NCBI GenBank assembly: GCA_934876235.1
Contig: CAKXKM010000026.1
Coordinates: 1 to 22,592 of the forward strand
Reading direction: 5' to 3'
DNA from: Collinsella sp. AF02-46-1
Lineage (GTDB): Bacteria > Actinomycetota > Coriobacteriia > Coriobacteriales > Coriobacteriaceae
Length of the DNA: 22,592 bases
Part shown: positions 7,923-14,648 of the stretch, piece by piece
Layout: every line of letters starts with the position of its first letter
Position numbering within the stretch: the first letter of the stretch is position 1
Position numbers and translations under genes: made by a program
The notes under the pieces: model-generated
Database searches by the model: none
The model's input: the letters and a program-made list of their open reading frames with translations, nothing else
Told to the model about the DNA's origin: nothing

Positions 7923-9605
7923 ATGCCGCAGGAAGAATTGAAGTGCGGAGCTCATTTTGCAAAAGAATCTGCGCCTCAGACACCCTCATCCGAAGCTTCT
8001 TCGTCGCGAGATGGCACTGATGATATGGGCTCGTCGGACTACTCCACGGTTGGTCGTTCCGCCGGGCTTATGACCATCCTGACCATCGTGTCTCGCGTCA
8101 CCGGCTTTATCCGCACATGGGCAATGGCGGCCGCTATCGGCATGTCGCTGCTCTCGTCCTCCTATCAGGTCGCCAACAACCTGCCCAATATGCTCTACGA
8201 ACTCGTGATGGGCGGCATGCTCGTGACGGCGTTTTTGCCCGTGTACATGGGCGTGAGGCGTGAGCAGGGTCGCGAGGCCTCGAACGAGTACGTGGGCAAC
8301 CTGCTCGGTATTCTGCTATTGGTGCTGGGTGGCATTTCGTTGCTGGGGACCGTGTTCGCTCCGGGCTTTATTTGGACGCAATCGTTCCTTTCGGGTGACG
8401 GCGGCAGCATGGATACCGCTGCGTTCATGTTCCGTTTCTTCGCCATCCAGATTCTGTTTTATGGTTTGGGCTCGGTGTTCTCGGGCGTTCTCAACGCACA
8501 CCGCGACTACTTCTGGTCGACGTTTGCCCCGGTCCTCAACAATGTGATCGTCATTGCGAGCTTTATGGGCTTTGCGCCCGTGTCCGCACAGTTTGGCGAA
8601 CGTGCCGGCATCATCTTGATTGCGGCCGGTACGACCCTCGGTGTCTTTGTTCAGATGGCTTGTCAGATCCCCGCGCTTGGCAAGCACGGCGTGCATCCCC
8701 ATATCCATATCGACTTTAAGGACCCCGCACTGCGCCAGACGATTGCGCTCGGTATCCCGACGCTGCTCGCCACGGTGTGCATGTTTGTCTCGACTTCTAT
8801 CACGAACGCTGCCGCGCTGGTGGTCCAGCCCGAGACCGGTCCTTCCGTCATCGCCTATGCGCGCCTGTGGTACACGCTGCCCTACGCGCTGATTGCCGCC
8901 TCGCTTTCGACGGCGCTCTATACCGAGCTCTCTCACGACGCACAGGAGAAGGATTACGACAGCGTCCGCACGGGCATTTCGCGTGGCGTCGCCCAGATGC
9001 TGTTCTTCCTGGTTCCGTTCGCGCTGTACCTGATTGTCTTCGCGCGTCCGCTCAACATGATCTACTGCGCTGGCAAGTTCGATGAGTCCGGCGTGGCGCT
9101 GGTGTCGGAGTTCCTTATCTACCTGGCACTTTCCCTGCCGCTCTACGGCGTGGTCGTGCTGATGCAGAAGAGCTTCTCTGCCTTGCTCGACATGAAGCCC
9201 TATAGCCGCTATTGTCTGTATTCCGCCATCGGCCAGGCCGGCTCGGTTCTGCTGTTTGGCGTTGTGCTGGGCTTCGGTATGCCGGCAATCGCGCTTTCGT
9301 ATGTCGTCGACTACGTGATCTTGGTCGGTTGCTCGCTGTGGTGGCTGCGTCGTCGTCTGCGTGGTCTTCAGGTTAAATCTATCCTGCATGGCGGTTTCTT
9401 TGGCCTTTTGCTCGGTGGCCTGGGTGCTGCCGCAGGCGCCGGCGTCATGTGGGCGCTTGAGCACTTTGTCGGGGCACTTGGCGGCTCGATTCTGATTACT
9501 CTTGGCTACGTTTGCGTTGCGGGTGTCGTCTCGCTTGCTGTTACCTTTGGCCTTGCCGTCGTCCTTAAGATGCCCGAGGTCTCGGCGCTGATTCGTCGCA
9601 AGTAG
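7923..9605 (+). CDS. murJ: MurJ/MviN-family lipid II flippase
   Basis: A 560-residue polytopic membrane protein of the MviN/MurJ branch of the MOP exporter superfamily, which moves lipid II across the membrane for peptidoglycan synthesis. After a hydrophilic N-terminal tail of about 45 residues come roughly 14 hydrophobic segments. The first contains the family signature SRVTGFIRTWAMA, and NNLPNMLYELVMGGML follows, closely matching MurJ consensus. The start at ATG 7923 is supported by GAGAGGA upstream. The short gap to ybaK and the zero gap to uvrC (the murJ stop TAG at 9603-9605 touches the next start region) indicate one transcript. The long polar N-terminal tail is longer than in E. coli MurJ. 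Flippase activity is inferred by family. Confidence 0.9.
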   Translation: MPQEELKCGAHFAKESAPQTPSSEASSSRDGTDDMGSSDYSTVGRSAGLMTILTIVSRVTGFIRTWAMAAAIGMSLLSSSYQVANNLPNMLYELVMGGMLVTAFLPVYMGVRREQGREASNEYVGNLLGILLLVLGGISLLGTVFAPGFIWTQSFLSGDGGSMDTAAFMFRFFAIQILFYGLGSVFSGVLNAHRDYFWSTFAPVLNNVIVIASFMGFAPVSAQFGERAGIILIAAGTTLGVFVQMACQIPALGKHGVHPHIHIDFKDPALRQTIALGIPTLLATVCMFVSTSITNAAALVVQPETGPSVIAYARLWYTLPYALIAASLSTALYTELSHDAQEKDYDSVRTGISRGVAQMLFFLVPFALYLIVFARPLNMIYCAGKFDESGVALVSEFLIYLALSLPLYGVVVLMQKSFSALLDMKPYSRYCLYSAIGQAGSVLLFGVVLGFGMPAIALSYVVDYVILVGCSLWWLRRRLRGLQVKSILHGGFFGLLLGGLGAAAGAGVMWALEHFVGALGGSILITLGYVCVAGVVSLAVTFGLAVVLKMPEVSALIRRK

Positions 9606-9611
9606 GTGCGC

Positions 9612-11552
9612 GTGGCCGGTCACGACAACATTCCAACGCTTGCCGAGCAGGTTTCGCGCGTTCCCACGCAGCCCGGCTGCTACCTTTGGAAAGACGCCAA
9701 GGGCGATGTCATCTACGTGGGCAAGGCGAAAAACCTGCGCGCCCGTATGCGTCAGTACGTGACGCTGCAGGACGAGCGCCAGAAGATCCCGCTGATGATG
9801 CAGCTGGTGGCGAGCTTTGACTATATCGTGGTGGAGACCGAGCACGAGGCGTTGGTGCTCGAGCGCAATTTGATTGGTCAGTACCATCCGTACTTTAACG
9901 TCGACCTCAAGGATGACAAGAGCTACCCCTTTATCGCCATTACAAAGGGCGACCTGTATCCCGCTATCAAATACACGCGTGAGCGTCATAAGCCGGGAAC
10001 GCGCTATTTTGGACCTTATACCGATAGCCGCGCGGCACGTGAGACGATAGATACGCTGCGCAAGGTTATCCCCATCTGCTCCGCATCCTGTGCGGAGTGG
10101 CGTCGTTGTCGCCGTATCGTCGAGTCCCACAAGGGCGAGGAAGACATCGTCAATATGATTTGCGCGCAAAACGGGCGCCCCTGCTTTGACTACCATGTCG
10201 GGCGCGGCCCGGGTGCGTGCGTCGGCGCGATTTCCCCGGCAGACTATGCCAAGAACGTCAAGCGTGTCGAGCGCTTTTTGTCGGGCCATCGCAAGGATGT
10301 CGTCGATGAGCTGACCTCCGAGATGACGGATGCCGCTGAGGCGCTCGACTTTGAGCGCGCGGCACGCGTCAAACGTCGTTTGGAGGTCATCAGGGGTCTG
10401 GACGATCGTCAGCAAGTCGTTTTTCCCTCCAGTGTCGATATAGATGTCATCGGTTTCTATCGCGAGGAGACCATCTCCGCCGCTTGCGTCTTCGTCGTTC
10501 GCGAGGGCCGAACTGTTCGCACCTGCGAGTTCATTCTCGACAAGGGTCTTGATGTTGACGAGGAAGAGCTCCAGTCGGGCTTTCTTAAGCGCTATTACGA
10601 CGAGACGGCTGATATTCCAGCTGAGGTCAACCTTTCCGTCGAGCTTGAGGATGCGGAAGCGCTGGGGGAGTGGCTTGCGGGCAAGCGTGAGCGTTCCTGC
10701 CATCTCCATAGGCCGCAGCGTGGCGAAAAGCACCGTCTGCTCGATATGGCATCCAAAAATGCGCGCCATGTCCTCATGCGCTACATGATGCGAACGGGGT
10801 ACGCTGACGACCGCACCAATCAAGCGCTCCTGGAGCTCGAAAGTGCGTTGGCGCTGCCATCGCCGCCGTTGCGTATCGAGTGCTTCGATATCTCTACACT
10901 GCATGGCACCTTTACGGTCGCCTCGATGGTGGTGTTTACCAACGGGCGCGCCGACAAGAGTCAGTATCGTCGTTTTAAAATTCAGGCCGAATTGGACGAG
11001 GCAAACGACTTCGTGTCGATGTCCGAGGTTTTGGGACGACGTTATGCTCCCGAGCGCATGGCCGACGAGCGCTTTGGCTCGCGCCCCGATTTGCTCGTTG
11101 TCGATGGCGGTAAGCCGCAATTGACCGCTGCGATCAAGCAACTTGAGGCTCTTGGGCTCGATATACCAGTTTGTGGCTTGGCAAAGGCCGATGAGGAGGT
11201 TTTCGTGCCTTGGGACGAGACTCCCGTCGTGCTGCCGACCGGGTCCGCGTCGCTCTATCTAATTAAACAGGTGCGCGATGAATCGCACCGTTTTGCCATC
11301 ACGTTCCATCGCGAATTGCGCGATAAAGCCATGACGGTTTCGGTACTCGATGACGTTCCAGGCGTGGGACCCACCAGAAAACGTGCCCTTATGCGCCATT
11401 TTGGCTCGATGAAGCGTTTGCGCGCGGCGAGCGAGCAAGAGATCGCGGAAGTTCGAGGCATTCCTGCCGATGTCGCCAAAGCGGTTCACGAGGCGCTCGT
11501 TGCATGGAATGCCGAGCGCGCCGAGGCGGCGGCAAAGCAATCCGAAAACTAA
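9612..11552 (+). CDS. uvrC: excinuclease ABC subunit C
   Basis: A 646-residue dual nuclease that makes the 3' and 5' incisions in nucleotide excision repair. Domains in order: GIY-YIG nuclease (CYLWKDAKGDVIYVGKAKNL, about 22-41), a cysteine-rich segment (residues 155-200), the UVR UvrB-binding motif (DAAEALDFERAARVKRRLEVI), an RNase H-like endonuclease (ECFDISTLHG, later LLVVDGGKPQL), and C-terminal helix-hairpin-helix repeats (PGVGPTRKRALMRHFGS, VRGIPADVAKAV). I prefer GTG 9612, with AGTAGG 5 bases upstream, over GTG 9606, which would leave no spacing to that site; the choice adds or drops two residues. It is translationally coupled to murJ. In many actinobacteria rapZ follows uvrC; here about 10.8 kb separates them. 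Confidence 0.96.
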   Translation: MAGHDNIPTLAEQVSRVPTQPGCYLWKDAKGDVIYVGKAKNLRARMRQYVTLQDERQKIPLMMQLVASFDYIVVETEHEALVLERNLIGQYHPYFNVDLKDDKSYPFIAITKGDLYPAIKYTRERHKPGTRYFGPYTDSRAARETIDTLRKVIPICSASCAEWRRCRRIVESHKGEEDIVNMICAQNGRPCFDYHVGRGPGACVGAISPADYAKNVKRVERFLSGHRKDVVDELTSEMTDAAEALDFERAARVKRRLEVIRGLDDRQQVVFPSSVDIDVIGFYREETISAACVFVVREGRTVRTCEFILDKGLDVDEEELQSGFLKRYYDETADIPAEVNLSVELEDAEALGEWLAGKRERSCHLHRPQRGEKHRLLDMASKNARHVLMRYMMRTGYADDRTNQALLELESALALPSPPLRIECFDISTLHGTFTVASMVVFTNGRADKSQYRRFKIQAELDEANDFVSMSEVLGRRYAPERMADERFGSRPDLLVVDGGKPQLTAAIKQLEALGLDIPVCGLAKADEEVFVPWDETPVVLPTGSASLYLIKQVRDESHRFAITFHRELRDKAMTVSVLDDVPGVGPTRKRALMRHFGSMKRLRAASEQEIAEVRGIPADVAKAVHEALVAWNAERAEAAAKQSEN

Positions 11553-11577
11553 ACACGCCTCTAAACAACTGATATAC

Positions 11578-11606
11578 ATGATTGCGTGCTTTTCAATCAT
11601 TTATTT
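11578..11606 (+). terminator. weak terminator after uvrC
   Basis: ATGATTG (11578-11584) and CAATCAT (11594-11600) form a 7-bp stem with a 9-base loop, followed by TTATTT. The stem is AT-rich, so termination may be inefficient. Confidence 0.4.
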
Positions 11607-11652
11607 CACGGCGATTACCAGCCGATTTCGGGTTTAATTAACGCTAAAACGT

Positions 11653-11685
11653 TTGACTAGCCATGGTGAACAACCCTGCTATCCT
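11653..11685 (+). promoter_or_regulatory. candidate distal promoter of the sialic acid operon
   Basis: TTGACT at 11653-11658 is a good -35. Possible -10 hexamers are TGCTAT (11677-11682, 18-base spacing) or the better-looking TATCCT with a TG extension (11680-11685), which is spaced too far from it. Initiation near 11690 would place the whole 11716-11800 fold in the mRNA leader. Confidence 0.35.
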
Positions 11686-11715
11686 GCGGGTTGACGAAGA
11701 CTGATATCTCACCTC

Positions 11716-11800
11716 GTCGATACATACTGTCTGGCGAATCGTTTGTCAATGAATTCGGTGAACGGTAGCAAATACCGTTCAAGCGTATGTATGTATCGGT
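11716..11800 (+). ncRNA. candidate structured leader RNA or operator: nested three-way junction
   Basis: An outer stem is formed by CGATACATAC (11718-11727) with GTATGTATCG (11789-11798), perfect over 10 bp and extendable by two G-U pairs. Enclosed are CGAAT/ATTCG (11735-11739/11753-11757) and a perfect 9-bp hairpin TGAACGGTA/TACCGTTCA (11759-11767/11773-11781, 5-base loop). The pieces give a three-way junction with 7-, 1- and 7-base joining segments. It matches no riboswitch class I can name. The same palindromes could instead be DNA operators for a repressor. Position directly ahead of the transporter genes suggests a regulatory role either way. Confidence 0.45.
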
Positions 11801-11820
11801 CGCCGAGCGCGGCGCCTCAG

Positions 11821-11848
11821 TTGGGTTCGTCGGTAGGTAAGGTATATA
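11821..11848 (+). promoter_or_regulatory. candidate proximal promoter of the sialic acid operon
   Basis: TTGGGT (11821-11826) and TATATA (11843-11848) are spaced by 16 bases. Initiation near 11855 would give a leader of about 63 bases and leave the 11716-11800 palindromes upstream, as an operator would be. It competes with the distal candidate. Confidence 0.4.
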
Positions 11849-11917
11849 TCGTCCGCAAGTTGCGCGGGGGCACGTCTAGGCGCTCCCGGGTAAGATTCTC
11901 TATTGATAGGAGAAGAC

Positions 11918-13531
11918 ATGGCCATCATCAACAAGGGTATGTCCAGGCGTTCGTTCCTCGGCCTCACCGGCAGCGTCGCTGCTGTCGCAGGGCTTGGTCT
12001 CACCGGCTGCGGTGGCAGCTCTAGCGACGAGGGTTCCGCTTCCGGTTCCACCGATTCCGCCAACCGTGGCGGCGGCGTGATCACCGCTGGTTCCGCTTAC
12101 GCTCCGTCCAGCTTCGATCCCGCCAGCACCGGCTCCGCTGTGGGCCTGGGTGCTAACTGGCACGTCGTCGAGGGCCTCTACGGCATCGATTACCACGACT
12201 ACAGCACCTTCAAAGAGCTCGCCACCGACGATCCCAAGTCTGTGGACGACACCACTTTCGAGGTCACCATCCGCAAGGGCGCCAAGTTCTCCGATGGCAC
12301 CGAGGTCACCGCTGACGATGTCGTTGCCTCCTACACCGCTTGCGCCGCTTCCGCTACCTATGCTCCGTTCTTCCAGCCCTTCGAGTCCATCGAGGCCAAG
12401 GACGCCAGCACCGTGACGGTCAAGACCAAGGTCCCCAACTTCTCCCTGCTCAAGGATCGTCTGGCCATCGTCCGCGTTACCCCGGCCACCCAGACCGAGG
12501 AGGATCGCGCCAAGCAGCCGATCGGCTCCGGCCCCTGGATGTACGACTCTATCTCCGATACCGAGATCACCCTGGTTCCCAACCCCGAGTACAACGGTGA
12601 GTATGCTGCCGAGGATAAGAAGATCCAGTACAGCATCCTGACCGACCCCACCGCTCGCGTTACCGCTCAGCAGGAGGGCTCCACGCTCGTTATGGAGCTC
12701 GTTACCGCTGACGCCGTCGACCAGCTCGAGAGCGCCGGCTGCAAGATCGATAACGTTCAGGGTTTCGGCACCCGCTTCATCATGTTCAACGTCGCCAAGG
12801 AGCCTTGGAACAACGTCAAGGTCCGTCAGGCTGTCATGTATGCGCTCGACACCGAGAAGATGGTCAGCAACACCTTCGCCGGCCTTGCCACCGCTGCCAG
12901 CTGCTACCTGCCCAAGAGCTTCACCAACTATCATGAGGCTTCCACGGTGTACAAGACCGACGCCAAGAAGGCTAAGAAGCTCATCGAGGAGTCTGGCATC
13001 ACCCCGGGTGCCATCACCCTGCGCACCACCGACAACGAGCAGATTAAGGGCATGGCCGCCCAGGTCAAGAATGACCTCGACGCTCTCGGCTTCGATGTGA
13101 CCATCCAGACCGATACCTCGCCGGCCACCTACGCTGCCATCGACGGCGGCGAGGCCTACGATATCCTCCTTGCCCCTGGCGATCCTTCCTGCTTCGGCGC
13201 CGACCCCGACCTGCTGCTCAACTGGTGGTACGGCGACAACGTCTGGATGCAGACCCGTTGCCCGTGGAAGGAGTCCGCTGAGTGGCAGAAGCTCCACGGT
13301 CTCATGGACGAGGCTCTTGCCGCTGAGGGCGATGAGCAGCAGAAGAAGTGGAACGAGTGCTTCGACATCATTGCCGACAACGCCGTTCTGTACCCCGTTG
13401 TCCACGTCAAGACCGTCTCCGCTTCCTGGGACGATCCGTCCACTGCGCCCAACGGCGAGGCCCTCGATGGCTTCAAGGGCATCGGCACGACGAGCATGTC
13501 CTTCAGGGGCGTTGCGACCGTCAAGGCGTAA
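11918..13531 (+). CDS. family 5 (peptide-type) ABC transporter solute-binding lipoprotein, probable sialic acid receptor
   Basis: A 537-residue extracellular binding protein of the SBP_bac_5 (DppA/OppA) family. The N-terminus has a twin-arginine motif (SRRSFLG, residues 9-15), a hydrophobic stretch, and a lipobox LTGC with the lipidated cysteine at 31, then a Gly/Ser-rich linker. This indicates a Tat-exported lipoprotein anchored on the outer membrane face. The family core is visible in FEVTIRKGAKFSDGTEVTADDV and in VRQAVMYALDTEKM. AGGAG lies 5 bases before ATG 11918. The cassette context (nanA, nanK, nanE downstream) points to sialic acid rather than peptides; SatA of Haemophilus ducreyi is a precedent for a family 5 sialic acid receptor. 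Codon use is strongly biased to GCC/ACC/AAG, suggesting high expression. Ligand is inferred, not shown. Confidence 0.85.
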   Translation: MAIINKGMSRRSFLGLTGSVAAVAGLGLTGCGGSSSDEGSASGSTDSANRGGGVITAGSAYAPSSFDPASTGSAVGLGANWHVVEGLYGIDYHDYSTFKELATDDPKSVDDTTFEVTIRKGAKFSDGTEVTADDVVASYTACAASATYAPFFQPFESIEAKDASTVTVKTKVPNFSLLKDRLAIVRVTPATQTEEDRAKQPIGSGPWMYDSISDTEITLVPNPEYNGEYAAEDKKIQYSILTDPTARVTAQQEGSTLVMELVTADAVDQLESAGCKIDNVQGFGTRFIMFNVAKEPWNNVKVRQAVMYALDTEKMVSNTFAGLATAASCYLPKSFTNYHEASTVYKTDAKKAKKLIEESGITPGAITLRTTDNEQIKGMAAQVKNDLDALGFDVTIQTDTSPATYAAIDGGEAYDILLAPGDPSCFGADPDLLLNWWYGDNVWMQTRCPWKESAEWQKLHGLMDEALAAEGDEQQKKWNECFDIIADNAVLYPVVHVKTVSASWDDPSTAPNGEALDGFKGIGTTSMSFRGVATVKA

Positions 13532-13593
13532 GACTCGCTTGAGTCTGTATGCAGGATGTCGGTCGTTGGGACCGTATCCTCATAGTTGAAACA

Positions 13594-13627
13594 AAGACCC
13601 GGGCGACCTCGATGTCGCTCGGGTCTT
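13594..13627 (+). terminator. 14-bp hairpin between binding-protein and permease genes
   Basis: AAGACCCGGGCGAC (13594-13607) and GTCGCTCGGGTCTT (13614-13627) pair over 14 bp with one G-U and a 6-base loop. No T tract follows, so partial termination or 3'-end protection of the upstream binding-protein mRNA is likely. That would favour excess receptor over permease. Confidence 0.6.
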
Positions 13628-13688
13628 GTAATGAGTATCCGTACTCATATACCAGTTGGTCCTACCGACAAAAGAAAGGGGAGAGAAC

Positions 13689-14645
13689 GTGAACAACTTG
13701 CTACGTTTGATTGGAAGGCGTCTTGTGGCGCTGCCGATCATGGCATTGGGCGTCACCGTCCTGGTGTTCTTCCTTATGTCGTTCTCCAAGACCGACCCCG
13801 CCTACACGGCGTTGGGTGACGGTGCCTCGCCCGAGGCGGTTGCCGAGTACCATGAGAAGTATGGTCTGGACGACCCCTGGCCTGTGCGCTACGTGCGCTA
13901 TATGGGCGATTTGATCCATGGCGACATGGGCACCTATGGTGCTGCTCGCAACTCCGTTGCCAAGCGCATCTCCACGGCCCTGCCCGTCACGATGCAGCTG
14001 ACCTTCATCGGCCTCATCATCGGCGCGGTCGTCTCGTTCGTACTGGGCGTCATCGCCGCCTTGTATCGCGATAAGTGGCCCGATCAGCTGATTCGCGTAT
14101 TTTCCATCGCGGGAATCGCGACGCCGTCTTTCTGGTTCGCCGTCCTGCTGATCCTGCTGTTCTCTTCCTACCTTAAGGTGCTTCCGGCATCGGGTGCTCT
14201 GCCTCACTTCACCACGAATCCGGCTGGCTATCTGGGACGTATGATCATGCCCGCTATCGCCTTGGCATTTCCGCTGACGGGCCAGATGACTCGTATCGTG
14301 CGTACCGCCATGGTCGAGGAGCTCGATAAGGATTATGTCCGTATGGCTCGCGGCGCCGGCGTTCCCGAGAAGGTCGTCGTCGGCATCAACGTTCTTCGCA
14401 ATGCGCTGATCACCCCGGTCACCACCCTCGGTCTTAAGATCGGTTACCTCATGGGCGGCGCCGTCGTCATCGAGGTTATCTTCAACCTCCCCGGCATGGG
14501 CACCGCGATTCTGCAGGGCGTTCAGGGCAACGAGGCGAACCTGGTTCAGGGCGTCGTTATCGTCGTTGCTCTTGCCTTCATCATCATCAACATCGTGGTT
14601 GACATGCTCTACCTGCTCATCAACCCGCGCATCAGGACGGTGTAG
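13689..14645 (+). CDS. DppB-type ABC transporter permease
   Basis: A 318-residue membrane permease of the peptide/nickel (DppB/OppB) family. It has an N-terminal membrane segment (LVALPIMALGVTVLVFFLM), a large extracytoplasmic loop, then five further segments. The cytoplasmic ATPase-contact (EAA) loop reads RMARGAGVPEKVVVGINVLRN near residues 219-239 in shortened form. GTG 13689 is chosen because AAAGGGGAGAG precedes it; an in-frame upstream ATG at 13656 lacks a site. The next gene starts 3 bases after the stop. Together with the fused permease that follows it would form the transmembrane channel of the proposed sialic acid importer. Confidence 0.88.
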   Translation: MNNLLRLIGRRLVALPIMALGVTVLVFFLMSFSKTDPAYTALGDGASPEAVAEYHEKYGLDDPWPVRYVRYMGDLIHGDMGTYGAARNSVAKRISTALPVTMQLTFIGLIIGAVVSFVLGVIAALYRDKWPDQLIRVFSIAGIATPSFWFAVLLILLFSSYLKVLPASGALPHFTTNPAGYLGRMIMPAIALAFPLTGQMTRIVRTAMVEELDKDYVRMARGAGVPEKVVVGINVLRNALITPVTTLGLKIGYLMGGAVVIEVIFNLPGMGTAILQGVQGNEANLVQGVVIVVALAFIIINIVVDMLYLLINPRIRTV

Positions 14646-14648
14646 ATT

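Larger units (their letters stand above)
11553..11917. other. 366-bp non-coding leader region upstream of the sialic acid cassette
   Basis: No gene is supported here. It holds a weak uvrC terminator (11578-11606), candidate promoters, an imperfect hairpin at 11671-11693 (CAACCC/GGGTTG), a nested set of inverted repeats at 11716-11800, a small hairpin at 11801-11814 (CGCCG/CGGCG), and a 7-bp stem with one wobble pair at 11865-11871/11882-11888, about 20 bases before the ribosome binding site. It is more AT-rich than the flanking genes. Confidence 0.8.

Noticed and set aside
8316..11141. A 941-codon open frame on the minus strand over murJ and uvrC
   Set aside because: Same cause: antisense of well-recognised murJ and uvrC, with no ribosome binding site logic and no recognisable motif.
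11671..11693. CAACCC/GGGTTG hairpin read as an operator
   Set aside because: It has a bulge, only 6+2 bp, and overlaps the possible promoter; too weak to list as a separate site.
11903..13405. Minus-strand 501-codon open frame over the binding-protein gene
   Set aside because: Leu/Gly/Val-rich shadow of a codon-biased gene with a clear lipoprotein signal on the plus strand.
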